DNA of 64,000 nt. Origin: Bradyrhizobium stylosanthis. GTDB lineage: Bacteria > Pseudomonadota > Alphaproteobacteria > Rhizobiales > Xanthobacteraceae. The position numbers were made by a program, and so were the translations under genes. The DNA lies in contig NZ_LVEM01000002.1 of NCBI RefSeq assembly GCF_001641335.1, positions 1 through 64,000 of the forward strand. Direction: 5' to 3'. Below the pieces are notes generated by a model, which was given only the letters and a program-made list of their open reading frames with translations, made no database searches and was not told the origin of the DNA. Positions 1 through 8,003 of this stretch are shown here, in pieces. Positions within the stretch are counted from its first letter, which is position 1; every line of letters starts with the position of its first letter.

Positions 1-957
1 CTGCCAGGCATTGCCGATCGGCTGCATGCGCGTCTTCATGACGCCTTCCTGCAGCTCGGCGGTGACGTTGGAGAGGCGCTGCAGCGGCACCTTGAACTCG
101 GTGTCCTCGTTGCGCCTGCTGATCTCCAGCAGCTGGTTGCGGGTCAGCACCAGCTCGGAGACCATGGTCATCAGGTGCTCCAGCGTATCCACGTTGACGC
201 GGATCGACTGGTTGGCGATGCGGTCGCCCTCGCCGGCGGTCTCGTCGGCCATCGACTTCTTCGGCGCGGCCTTTTCCTTGGGCGCCTTGGCTTCCTTCGC
301 GGCCGGAGCCGGAGCTTCAGCAGCCGGGGCCGGCGCGGGCTCGGCCTTGGCAACAGGCGCAGGCGCCGGGGCTTCGATCGCGGTCTCGCGGAAGGCGCGC
401 TCGAGCTCGTCGAGCGAGACTTCGCCGGGACGCAAGGGGCGCTCCAGGGTCTGGTCGACCAGCGAGCCCGAGGTCATCTCCTTGGCGGGCGCGGCAGCGG
501 GCGCTTCCGGCACCAGCGGCGGCGCTTCGGCAACGGGAGCAGCAGCAACGGTAGCAGCGGCGCCGGCCGCCATCGCGGCCATGCCCTGCTCGACCATCGC
601 TTCGAGCTTGTCGATGAGGTCGCGGTCGTTGCCCTCGGGCTCGGCTTCGGTGGCCTCGAGGCCTGCGAGGATCTCCTTGATGCGGTCGATCGAGGACAGG
701 ATCACCGTCACGGCCTGGCCGGTCACCGGCATGCCGTCGCGGAATTTGCCCATCAGCGTCTCGCCGGCATGCGCCAGCGCTTCGAGCCTGGGCAGGCCGA
801 GGAAGCCGCAGGTACCCTTGATGGTGTGGACGAGGCGGAAGATGTTATCCAGAATCTTGGCGTTGTTCGGCTCCTGCTCGAACTTCACCAGCTGATTGTC
901 GACGGTGTCCAGGCTCTCGCTGGTCTCCGTCAAAAACTCCCGCAACAGATCATCCAT
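1..957 (-). CDS. cheA: Chemotaxis histidine kinase CheA (N-terminal part, cut by window edge)
   Basis: This is the first 319 codons of CheA, the cytoplasmic kinase that phosphorylates CheY/CheB in response to chemoreceptors. The protein opens MDDLLREFLTETSE, and an Hpt (P1) domain follows with the phospho-accepting His44 in the motif RLVHTIKGTCGFLG. A long Ala/Pro/Lys-rich linker covers roughly residues 130-235. The start of the P3 dimerisation helix follows, with the motif LEHLMTMVSELVLTRNQLLE. The ATP-binding and CheW-like domains lie beyond base 1. The ATG at 957 is preceded by TAAGG at good spacing. The response regulator transcribed toward it from 1848 suggests one chemotaxis/signalling cluster. 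The long forward-frame reading here is a high-G+C shadow. The identification is firm; which chemotaxis cluster it belongs to cannot be told from this fragment. Confidence 0.93.
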   Translation of the reverse strand, partial: MDDLLREFLTETSESLDTVDNQLVKFEQEPNNAKILDNIFRLVHTIKGTCGFLGLPRLEALAHAGETLMGKFRDGMPVTGQAVTVILSSIDRIKEILAGLEATEAEPEGNDRDLIDKLEAMVEQGMAAMAAGAAATVAAAPVAEAPPLVPEAPAAAPAKEMTSGSLVDQTLERPLRPGEVSLDELERAFRETAIEAPAPAPVAKAEPAPAPAAEAPAPAAKEAKAPKEKAAPKKSMADETAGEGDRIANQSIRVNVDTLEHLMTMVSELVLTRNQLLEISRRNEDTEFKVPLQRLSNVTAELQEGVMKTRMQPIGNAWQ

Positions 958-1368
958 CGGATACGCCTTACTGAGCTGGACTTCGACGCCTGGGCCGCGC
1001 CTGGAATTCGGCGGAAGTCTCCTCTCTGGATCGTTAGACAACCCCTTTCACGGTCCCGTTAATTTCATCCTCCGTGCTAATACGGATATTGAAGAGAAGT
1101 TTGCGCTTTGCCCGCGTACGCCAGCGCTTTTCGGCGAGACCGGAGCCGCGCCGTGACAAACGGAAACGTTCGGTAAACATCCCGCTAAGGGCGGCCCGGC
1201 ACGCGCGAAAAAGTTCTGCCCGTGAAGGACGATAGGCGCGGCTTGGGCGAGACCGGCCGCGGTCGGCAGCGCTCGCGCGATCATCGCGTCGTGCCCTGCC
1301 ACGATCGGCCAGGCCTGCAGTCGTGGTAAACGAACGCTTACCCCGCCGCCGATGCAGCCGGTGCCGCG
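958..1368. other. Intergenic region between cheA and response regulator
   Basis: About 410 bases without a convincing gene. The open frames that cross it lack a ribosome-binding site or family resemblance. It probably holds the cheA promoter and leader on the minus strand. I see no strong promoter, repeat or RNA gene. Confidence 0.5.
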
Positions 1369-1848
1369 CTAACCGAGGCGCGCGGCCGCGGCGACATTGT
1401 CGGGACGGTGCTCCGCGAGGCAGGCGTTGATGGCGGCGAGCAGCGCATCCGGCGTGAACGGCTTGCGCAGACAGCGTGCCGCGCCGAGCTCCAGCGCCAT
1501 CCGGAGGAAGTCGGGCGCGGGTGAGTTCAGATCCGCGAATGCGTAGCCGGACATCGCGATCAGCGGAATGGTGGGCGCGTGCTCGTGGAAGATCCTGATC
1601 GATTCGAAGCCGCGCATGTGCGGCATGAAGATGTCGATGATCATCAGATCGAACTGCTCGTGTTCGAGAGCGCGCAGTCCCCTTTCGCCGCCATCGGCGA
1701 TCGTCACACGAAAATCGTTGCGCTGGAGATAGATCTCGATGGCCATGCACACCATCGGGTCGTCGTCGACAACAAGAATGTGGCGCAGACCTTCTGTCCC
1801 CGTTTGAGTTTCCCGTTTCGGCGATTCAAAAAATGAACCGTGGGACAC
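1369..1848 (-). CDS. Single-domain response regulator (receiver domain)
   Basis: This is a 159-residue CheY-like receiver protein. Visible features are the acidic pocket in HILVVDDDPMV, the phospho-accepting Asp in LMIIDIFMPHM, the Ser switch residue in LIAMSGYA, and the conserved Lys in CLRKPFTPD. No output domain follows, so it probably relays phosphate or acts by binding a protein. A longer open frame extends upstream to 2031. I chose the GTG at 1848 because AGAGGAGA lies seven bases upstream, and because the extra N-terminus is low-complexity and unlike the family. It sits upstream of cheA on the same strand, separated by about 410 bases. The cognate kinase is unknown, although CheA or the nearby Hpt protein are candidates. 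Confidence 0.85.
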   Translation of the reverse strand: MSHGSFFESPKRETQTGTEGLRHILVVDDDPMVCMAIEIYLQRNDFRVTIADGGERGLRALEHEQFDLMIIDIFMPHMRGFESIRIFHEHAPTIPLIAMSGYAFADLNSPAPDFLRMALELGAARCLRKPFTPDALLAAINACLAEHRPDNVAAAARLG

Positions 1849-2298
1849 GCCGTTCTCCTCTGATCTGGATCGAAATATTGACGATTGCGGACGCCGGTGG
1901 CGTAGCCGGAAAAATGGCGACGACTGCGAAATATGTGGCGGCGTCGCGGAAAGGCGCGAAGCAGTCGCGGATGGTGGATGAAAGGTGGCGGGCAAGGGAG
2001 GCGGCGCGGATCGAGCGCCGCCCGATGGCATTGGAAAAGCAATGCCTGCCGCCCACCGAAAGCTTCCGGCTCATCAAGGCCCCCTTGCCGGTTCTTCCCG
2101 ACCGACACGTGGTTGGCGCCGGTCGCGCGCGAATCAGCACGCGATTCTTATTTCCGCCGCAAATGCCTCGGCCTGTCTGCCCTGCAACGGGTATATGGAC
2201 AGCACCACAACCTCTACAATAGTCTTTTGTGGCTGCGCGACTGAATGATGGAGGGGCGCGGCGCCGATCCTGGCTCGAACGCATGGGAATCATCCTGC
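1849..2298. promoter_or_regulatory. Divergent intergenic region with a CCACAA-N16-TTGTGG inverted repeat
   Basis: About 450 bases separate the response regulator from the first Crp/Fnr gene. The only structure I can point to is an inverted repeat, CCACAA at 2205-2210 and TTGTGG at 2227-2232. It is centred about 80 bases before the Crp/Fnr start and is a possible autoregulatory site. Short frames crossing the region look like shadows. Confidence 0.3.
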
Positions 2299-3006
2299 AT
2301 GACCACGAGCGGCCGCCCGTCCAATCAGTTGCTGCAAATGCTCGATGCTGCGGATTTCGATCTGCTGCGCCCGCATCTGGCGACGGTCGAAATGGTCAGG
2401 CAATCTGTCTTGGGCGAGGCCGGTTCCGCGCTGAGACATGTCTACTTCCCGCATGGCGGTTCCGTTTCGATCACTGTGAGCTTGTCCGACGGACAGACGA
2501 TCGAGGTCGCGATGCTGGGGCGCGACAGCGTGGTCGGCGGCGGCGCGGCGCTTGCCGACGGCATTGCACCGGCGGACGCGATCGTGCTCTTCCCCGGCAC
2601 TGCATCTACGCTGGAAATCGCAGCGTTCCGGACGATAGCCGCCACAAGTCTTTCGTTTCGAGGCCTGATCATGCGTCATGAGCAGGTCCTGCTTGCGCAT
2701 GCGCAGCAATCGTTGCTCTGCAATACGATGCACCCGGTCGAGGCGCGACTGGCGCGCTGGCTGCTGCGAGCCCGCGACCTGTCCGACAACGCCAACCTGC
2801 CGCTGACGCAGGAAACGCTGGCACAGATGATCGGCGTGCGGCGGAACGCCATCTCGCTCGTTGCGCATGCGCTGCAGCGGGCGGGCATCATTCGCTACAG
2901 CCGCGGGCAGATCGAAATCATCGATCTGCCCGCGCTGAAGGCAACCTCGTGCGACTGCTATTCGGCGGTGAAGGCCTCGCATTCGCGCCTGCTTGGACCC
3001 CCGTAG
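2299..3006 (+). CDS. Crp/Fnr-family transcriptional regulator, copy 1
   Basis: This is a 235-residue regulator with a cyclic-nucleotide-binding-like beta-barrel (about residues 10-125, with YFPHGGSVSITVSLSDG and VAMLGRDSVVGG), a connecting helix (HPVEARLARWLLRARDL), and a C-terminal winged helix whose recognition part is LAQMIGVRRNAISLVAHALQ. The N-terminal Cys cluster of true Fnr is absent, and the canonical cAMP-binding Arg-Ser signature is not obvious, so the ligand is unknown. The frame is open from 2245. I prefer the ATG at 2299 because it gives exactly the length of the neighbouring paralogue (235) and a matching N-terminus. The paralogue starts 178 bases downstream on the same strand. 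Both resemble rhizobial Crp/Fnr proteins that respond to stress or two-component signals. Confidence 0.85.
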   Translation: MTTSGRPSNQLLQMLDAADFDLLRPHLATVEMVRQSVLGEAGSALRHVYFPHGGSVSITVSLSDGQTIEVAMLGRDSVVGGGAALADGIAPADAIVLFPGTASTLEIAAFRTIAATSLSFRGLIMRHEQVLLAHAQQSLLCNTMHPVEARLARWLLRARDLSDNANLPLTQETLAQMIGVRRNAISLVAHALQRAGIIRYSRGQIEIIDLPALKATSCDCYSAVKASHSRLLGPP

Positions 3007-3184
3007 CGACGGCTGCCGGGTGCAACCGCCTGCATGCCGCGGTGAACACAGCCCGGGGAACGACCGCCGCAGCCGGACCTGTCCCAATTGCCAATATATC
3101 CCGGCGTGAACATGATGGAATTTGCCCGTGCCGGAATCGATGTCGCGTGCCGCGACGTCCTGAGTCAGGAGACGGGAGGTAATT

Positions 3185-3892
3185 TTGGAAACGATGGTGC
3201 GCCCATCCAACGGTTTCCTGTCCGCGCTGGCGGCGGATGACTATGAGCTACTCCGGCCCTACCTGCGTACGGTCGAACTGCCGCATGAGGCCGTGCTGGT
3301 CGAAACGGGCGAGACGCTCAAGCGCGCTTACTTTCCCCACCGCGGCGTCATCTCGCTGGTGGTGAAGCTCGCCAAGGGCGAGCATGTGCAGGTCGCCATG
3401 ATCGGCCGCGACAGCCTGCTCGGGACGCTCTCGACCATGGGCGACGCGTTCGCGCTGAATACGGCGATCGTGCTGGTTCCCGGCGTCGCGTCCATGATGG
3501 ACCTCGACCGGCTGCGTATCGCGGCCGACCAGAGCCCCACCCTGCGGACACAGCTCACGCGCCATGGGCTCGCGGTCTACGCGCAGGTCCAGCAGACCGC
3601 AGGCTGCAACGCCGCGCATCCCGTGGAATCGCGGCTGTCGCGCTGCCTGCTGCACACCCATGACCTGTCGGGCGACTACCGGCTGCTGCTGACCCAGGAG
3701 GCGATGGCGCAGATGATCGGCGCGCGGCGCAACAGCGTGTCGCTGGTCGCCAATACCTTGCAACACGCCAATTTCATCCACTACAGCCGTGGCCACATCC
3801 AGATCCTGAACCTGGATGGCCTGCGCCAGACGGCGTGCGAATGCTATGGGACCGTGAAGGCGCAGTACGACCGGCTGGTCAGCCAGCGCTGA
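3185..3892 (+). CDS. Crp/Fnr-family transcriptional regulator, copy 2 (TTG start)
   Basis: This is a 235-residue paralogue of the preceding gene with the same layout: barrel (YFPHRGVISLVVKLAKGEH, VAMIGRDSLLG), HPVESRLSRCLLHTHDL helix, and winged helix with MAQMIGARRNSVSLVANTLQ. The recognition helices differ at few positions, so the two may compete for related sites. The TTG at 3185 is chosen because GGGAGGT at 3174-3180 is correctly spaced from it, whereas the ATG at 3194 is too far away. The two genes probably arose by tandem duplication followed by considerable divergence. The intervening 178 bases could hold a separate promoter. No ligand can be assigned from the sequence. Confidence 0.85.
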   Translation: METMVRPSNGFLSALAADDYELLRPYLRTVELPHEAVLVETGETLKRAYFPHRGVISLVVKLAKGEHVQVAMIGRDSLLGTLSTMGDAFALNTAIVLVPGVASMMDLDRLRIAADQSPTLRTQLTRHGLAVYAQVQQTAGCNAAHPVESRLSRCLLHTHDLSGDYRLLLTQEAMAQMIGARRNSVSLVANTLQHANFIHYSRGHIQILNLDGLRQTACECYGTVKAQYDRLVSQR

Positions 3893-4041
3893 CCGGTCGC
3901 TTGGTAAACCTGCGGCTAATCCAGGCCTGCAAACCCGCATCGTCCTGCTACCGGAACGGAAATTCGAATGCCGTAGAGATGGGCCGAGCCGCGCCGTGAG
4001 CGCCGCGCGACCAACGACCCGTGACCAGGACAGGCAGACCC

Positions 4042-4419
4042 ATGTTTGAAGCGACCGTCACGCCCGCGCAGGGAGCCTTCGATTTCGAGCCGGCGCGCGA
4101 GCCGGGCGCCTACGCGGCACTGGTGCGCGAGATCGGCGAGGACGGCGCCGGCGAGGTGCGCGCCGTGTTCTGGAGCGAGACCAGCGCCCGCCTGCAACTG
4201 TTCCGCTCGCTGCCGCTGGCGCTGCAGCACGCCAGGATCGCGCGCGAGGCCCATTCGCTGAAAAGCGCGGCCGGGACGTTCGGCTATGTCAGGCTCGCAG
4301 GCCTGGCGCTGCGGCTGGAGAAGTCCGCAGCGTCGCTCGGCGACGCCGAATTCCGCGATCTCCTCGAGCAGATGGACGCCGCCTACGACGCCGCCCGCGC
4401 GCAGGAGCCGAAGGGCTAG
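4042..4419 (+). CDS. Hpt-domain phosphotransfer protein
   Basis: This 125-residue protein is made almost entirely of a histidine phosphotransfer domain. The phospho-accepting His71 is in the motif AREAHSLKSAAGTFGYVRL, followed by the usual helix LALRLEKSAASLG. Such stand-alone Hpt proteins carry phosphate from a hybrid kinase to a response regulator in the cytoplasm. I use the ATG at 4042 (MFEATVTP) rather than the in-frame GTG at 4021. Neither has a strong ribosome-binding site. It lies among other signalling genes, and the single-domain receiver at 1369-1848 is a possible partner, which is inference only. Confidence 0.8.
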   Translation: MFEATVTPAQGAFDFEPAREPGAYAALVREIGEDGAGEVRAVFWSETSARLQLFRSLPLALQHARIAREAHSLKSAAGTFGYVRLAGLALRLEKSAASLGDAEFRDLLEQMDAAYDAARAQEPKG

Positions 4420-4515
4420 CGGACCGCGCTAAACCCGCCGTACTTCTACGGTTTGTGATTTTTAGAGATGGCTAATGATAGGTGGCGATAGTCGCGGGAA
4501 ACCAGGAGGGTTTCC

Positions 4516-4764
4516 ATGTTCACCTACGAGACTGCGGACCAGAAAGAAGTCCGTCGCTTCCGCATCGCCCAGTTCAACGGCCGCATGGCGACCGTGAAAT
4601 CCGGCGAGTCCACGGTGACTGGCTTCGTGCGCTCGGTGCTGGAGCAGGAATCGAGCACCCCTCCCCGCTGGACCATCACGATCATCCCGAACGCCCCGAA
4701 GGAAGAGCTCAAGCCGCTGCGGCCCTCCCCGCGCCTGCGCCCCTTCGCTGAAGATTATTTCTGA
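4516..4764 (+). CDS. Small conserved hypothetical protein, 82 aa
   Basis: I do not recognise a family. The gene is credible because a very good ribosome-binding site, AGGAGGG, lies just upstream of the ATG and the frame keeps the high-G+C codon pattern. The protein is soluble and mixed-charge, with a likely beta-rich core (IAQFNGRMATVKSGESTVTG, RWTITIIPN) and a C-terminus ending in AEDYF. No signal peptide, membrane segment or Cys motif is present. It stands alone between the Hpt gene and the convergent LuxR-type gene, in a signalling neighbourhood that gives no firm hint of function. Confidence 0.7.
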   Translation: MFTYETADQKEVRRFRIAQFNGRMATVKSGESTVTGFVRSVLEQESSTPPRWTITIIPNAPKEELKPLRPSPRLRPFAEDYF

Positions 4765-4812
4765 GCGGGATTCTTCCGGTCCACGCCGCCATCGGCGGCA
4801 CAAGACGACGCC

Positions 4813-5436
4813 TCAATCGATCGAATGCAGCAGCGCCGCGCGGACGAGATCCGCGGTGTTGCGGGCACCGAGCTTGCGCATCGCCTCGGCGCGATGGCTC
4901 TCGAAGGTGCGCGGGCTGATCTGCATCCGCAGCGCACCCTGCTTGTTCGAATAACCCTCGCTGATCAGACGCAGCACCTCGCGTTCGCGCTTGGTGAGCC
5001 GCTTCTGGCCCGACAGGCCGAGGAGTTCGGCGCTCGGCACGCGCTGGACTTGCTGCACGCGCGCGACGCTCGCTTCGGCGTCTTCGATCCGGGGCGGAAG
5101 CGCCGAGCCGCCCTTGTGGGGACCGGCGAGCTGCTTGACCAGGCCGCAAACGCGCTCGGTCTGCGCCAGCGCATTCTCCACCACGCGCTGCAGGTAGACG
5201 CGGTCGCCCGCGACAGGGGCGAGCTGATCGCTGTGATGCTTGATCTCGCCCATGTAGAGCAGGAGCGCGGTGAGGGGACCGTTGAGCTCGCGGGCGATGG
5301 CGGCCGCCATTTCGTCGGCCGCTTTGGCCCGGGCGGCGTTCAGACGGACGAAATCAAGCTCTTCGGTTGGAGCAGTGCCGGTTTCGTACCATTCCGACGG
5401 CCGCGAATCGGCGGCCGTATCATTCTGTGACCCCAT
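4813..5436 (-). CDS. LuxR-type regulator with a His-less HisKA-like N-terminal domain
   Basis: This is a 207-residue protein of two parts. Residues 30-105 resemble the dimerisation helices of a histidine kinase, with the H-box region reading ARELNGPLTALLLYMGEI. The phospho-accepting His of the usual HEL/RxPL pattern is replaced by Arg. Residues about 140-207 form a LuxR/GerE helix-turn-helix (LTKREREVLRLISEGYSNK, then ISPRTFESHRAEAMRKLGA). There is no ATPase domain and no receiver domain. The N-terminus is therefore probably a dimerisation or kinase-docking module, with the HTH binding DNA. FixJ/NarL regulators normally carry a receiver in that position. The start ATG gives MGSQNDTAADSRPSE. 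The gene is divergent from the unknown gene at 5775. Confidence 0.75.
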   Translation of the reverse strand: MGSQNDTAADSRPSEWYETGTAPTEELDFVRLNAARAKAADEMAAAIARELNGPLTALLLYMGEIKHHSDQLAPVAGDRVYLQRVVENALAQTERVCGLVKQLAGPHKGGSALPPRIEDAEASVARVQQVQRVPSAELLGLSGQKRLTKREREVLRLISEGYSNKQGALRMQISPRTFESHRAEAMRKLGARNTADLVRAALLHSID

Positions 5437-5774
5437 GTGACCTGTTTAGCGGAACCGGGGCGGGTCTGTGGTTAACTTTTTGCTCCGTAAGACTACGGTG
5501 ATTTTGGCGGTTTTGCGCTAAAACATCGACATCGGCACAATTTATGCTTGCGCGAAGCTTGCGGTGACCATGCAAGGGTTGAGGATTTCGCCCCGATTCC
5601 GGGCAGACGGGCCCGATTTCCTTAATCCGCCCTTCCGCCCGGCGTCCGCCACCCCCGGATTTTACGGATTAATTAACGGCGACTTGCTTCTCTAGGACAC
5701 GATTGAGAGCGCGCAAATGCCTCCACGCATTGGGCCGGTAGGCCAGCTGGAATCGTTGCGGAAGATTGCGTGCC
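5437..5774. other. Divergent intergenic region, AT-richer
   Basis: About 340 bases between the LuxR-type gene (minus) and the gene at 5775 (plus). It is AT-richer than its flanks and must hold both promoters. It contains a weak sigma-54-like element at 5533-5548 and a TTAATTAA stretch near 5670. No RNA gene is apparent. Confidence 0.5.
5533..5548 (+). promoter_or_regulatory. Possible sigma-54 promoter
   Basis: CGGCACAATTTATGCT has GG and GC dinucleotides exactly 12 bases apart, as in the -24/-12 class (TGGCAC-N5-TTGC). It differs from consensus at the first T and in the TTGC box. It points at the gene at 5775, about 225 bases upstream. No activator gene or enhancer site was identified, so this remains weak. 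Confidence 0.25.
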
Positions 5775-6938
5775 ATGAACGAGATCGACCGGCTGTCGGA
5801 ATTCTTGCAGAGGCTGACGCCGCTGTCGCGCAGCTGCCTGCTCAGCGAACTCGAGCGGCTCGAGCTGTGCGGCATCGACATGCCCGGCTCGACCGAGATC
5901 CAGTCGCGCCTGCGCGCCGAGTTTCGCAAGGACGGATCGACCCAGGCGCGCGCCACCAGCCCGTCCCGCTATTTCTTCGCACCGCTCGAGCTGCTGCTGA
6001 TCGACGGCGCGCCAGAGCATGCCAATGCAGGGCGGATCTCGCGCAACACGCTCACGCCGATCTGGGAGTGGATCTGCCGCGACCTGCTGCCGACCATGGC
6101 GCGCGACTACGTCAAGGCGATCAACGACCAGGTGACCGCCAACAACCCGAAGGAAGTGCAGAAGATCGCGTCCGTCTTCCAGACCAAGGTCATCAAGGTC
6201 CTCGAGAACACCCTTAGCTCGGCGGAGAGCACCGAGTTCGCCCGCGGCAAGCTCGCGCAATATACGGCTTCGCGCACCGCCTTCGACGACGTGATGAAGA
6301 TGCAGCACGTGCTGCGCGCCGGCGATGCGCTGCCGAAGTTCAACGAAAAGCTGCCCGAGAAGATCGCGAAATTCGACGACGGCAAGGTCGCCCAGATCAC
6401 CGCACAACTCGACGCCTTCAAGAAGGCCCATCCCGAGGCGCTGCCCTTCGCGCTGGCGCTGGTGGCGCGGCGGCTGAAGACGTCCTGGGAATTGGTGCGC
6501 CTCGCCACCAAGGCCGCCGCGAGCAAGGCCGCCGCCGACGTCGCCGCCACGCCCTATGCCTGCGTCGTTCCCATGGTGCTCGACCGGCTCGACGACAAGC
6601 GCCTCGCACTTAGGATCGCGCTCCGGAACAATCGCGTGCTGGTCGCCCGCGACCTGCTCAGCGAGATCTACGACACCGAATATGCGCTCAAGGTCCGCAT
6701 CGACGGCATCGAGGCCACCGAGTGGGGCATCCGCCTGCAGCAATTGATGGACGCGATCGCGGCACTGGTCTCCGCCGAGGTGAGCCGCTTCCCGTCCAAT
6801 GTCGGCCACATCCTCGGCTCGCGCCGGCTGCGCAGCCACGACACGCTCGGCGGCAAGCTCTCCTACCTCGCGTGGAAGGGCCGTGACGCCGTGCAGGACG
6901 GCGCGGCAGCGTTTCGCAAATTGATCGGACAGACCTAG
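5775..6938 (+). CDS. Hypothetical protein, 387 aa, helical
   Basis: I do not recognise a named family. The protein is largely alpha-helical with no signal peptide and no clear membrane segment. Two stretches (LSEFLQRLTPLSRSCLLSEL near the N-terminus and MDAIAALVSAEVSRFPSNVGH near the C-terminus) look like packed amphipathic helices, and a Lys/Ala-rich helix (ATKAAASKAAADVAATPYA) lies in between. Codon use and length make it a real gene. The ATG at 5775 has GGAAG about ten bases upstream. A TTG three codons earlier is less likely. It follows an AT-rich divergent promoter region shared with a LuxR-type regulator, which may control it (inference). No enzymatic motif is visible. Confidence 0.75.
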   Translation: MNEIDRLSEFLQRLTPLSRSCLLSELERLELCGIDMPGSTEIQSRLRAEFRKDGSTQARATSPSRYFFAPLELLLIDGAPEHANAGRISRNTLTPIWEWICRDLLPTMARDYVKAINDQVTANNPKEVQKIASVFQTKVIKVLENTLSSAESTEFARGKLAQYTASRTAFDDVMKMQHVLRAGDALPKFNEKLPEKIAKFDDGKVAQITAQLDAFKKAHPEALPFALALVARRLKTSWELVRLATKAAASKAAADVAATPYACVVPMVLDRLDDKRLALRIALRNNRVLVARDLLSEIYDTEYALKVRIDGIEATEWGIRLQQLMDAIAALVSAEVSRFPSNVGHILGSRRLRSHDTLGGKLSYLAWKGRDAVQDGAAAFRKLIGQT

Positions 6939-7147
6939 ATCGGGGTTCGGCCGCGAGCGGCCGCCTTGAGCAGCGCGGCTAGCGCGGCAGGCACAGGAAG
7001 CGATCCATGAATCGCCCTGACACCACGAATCTGAACCACCAATACATCACTCGCCGCATCGACATAGCTGTAATCCTCGACAGCCCACCACCCGGCTATG
7101 GCGGAGCAATAGCCCAGTTGCGGCAATGCACATGTGATGCGTTTCAC
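6935..7147 (-). CDS. Possible small protein, 70 aa (weak)
   Basis: A 70-codon minus-strand frame with a GTG start fills part of the gap after the 387-residue gene, overlapping its stop by four bases. The translation has a plausible hydrophobic C-terminal half (VLVVQIRGVRAIHG, then VPAALAALLKAAA) and normal amino-acid composition. The ribosome-binding site is poor and no family is recognised. It may be a real small gene, a gene remnant, or chance. Confidence 0.3.
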   Translation of the reverse strand: MKRITCALPQLGYCSAIAGWWAVEDYSYVDAASDVLVVQIRGVRAIHGSLPVPAALAALLKAAARGRTPI

Positions 7148-7294
7148 ACTTTCGCCGTCGCGGCCGCGCGCATTGTCGCAGAACCATCACGAGCGGCAGC
7201 GGAACATGCGCGCATCGCGCGAATATGAGTTCTGCGCCCGCAGGCGCCGCGTCTATCCTCCGGCCCATCGCACGCGCATGGGAAGGAAACCGCG
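6939..7294. other. Gap of about 355 bases
   Basis: The only candidate content is the weak minus-strand 70-codon frame at 6935-7147 and the promoter of the exported protein at 7295. No repeat, RNA or terminator is evident. Confidence 0.4.
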
Positions 7295-7720
7295 ATGAGA
7301 TCGACCCGACGGACAATGACGATGGCGGCACTGCTGGCGGGCGCGCTGGCGCTCACGTCGACGACGATGGCGCAGACCTCGCCGCCGCAGGGGAGCGCGG
7401 CTCCGACCGCCGACAATGCCGTGCTGCTCACCGTCTTCCTCAAGCACGACCAATCGCGGCCGCTGAACGAACTGAATGCGCAGCTCGAGAAGCAGGGCTA
7501 CTACAAATCCTTCCCGCCGCCCGGCGTCGAGGTCGTGAGCTGGTACGTCATGATGGGCATCGGTCAGGTGATCACGCTGCGCCTGCCGGCCTCGCGGCTG
7601 CGCGAAGTCAATCGCATCATCGAGGACACCGCGTGGGGACCCTACCGCACCGAATTCTATCCGACCTACGACTACAAGGCGGTCGGCATGGCTCAACACG
7701 ACAAGGCCACGAGCAATTGA
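7295..7720 (+). CDS. Exported hypothetical protein, 141 aa
   Basis: A cleavable signal peptide is clear: basic N-terminus MRSTRRTM, hydrophobic core AALLAGALALTSTTMA, with probable cleavage before QTSPPQG. The mature part is about 115 residues and has the look of a small alpha/beta ferredoxin-like domain (VLLTVFLKHDQSRPLNELNA, then GQVITLRLPASRLREVNRII). It ends in a stretch rich in Tyr (FYPTYDYKAVG). Small dimeric muconolactone-isomerase-like proteins have a similar pattern, but that is only a resemblance. The ribosome-binding site AAGGAAA before the ATG is good. It is probably periplasmic. No neighbour suggests a pathway. Confidence 0.75.
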   Translation: MRSTRRTMTMAALLAGALALTSTTMAQTSPPQGSAAPTADNAVLLTVFLKHDQSRPLNELNAQLEKQGYYKSFPPPGVEVVSWYVMMGIGQVITLRLPASRLREVNRIIEDTAWGPYRTEFYPTYDYKAVGMAQHDKATSN

Positions 7721-8003
7721 GGCGTCCATTATTCAATTGGGCGAAACGCGAACGTCTGCGTCCTGATGCAGGACACCGGCCGCGCGCTTGCGTCGGCCGT
7801 GATGCTCGCGAATCTTCGGCGCTGGCGGTGTCACGCAACCGTCACCCGCCACAGACGTGAAAACTTCCGCAAAGAGATCCGAACAATTTTAGACGTGGTG
7901 CGCGCTTTAACGTTACCCAGATAATTCAACAATCGGCTGAAGCCTTCCTTATTTGAAACTGCTCCCGTCGCTAACACCTGTCGCGGAACGGGAGTGGTTT
8001 GCG

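Noticed and set aside
5673..6839. 388-codon minus-strand frame
   Set aside because: Shadow of the 387-residue plus-strand gene; no ribosome-binding site and skewed composition.
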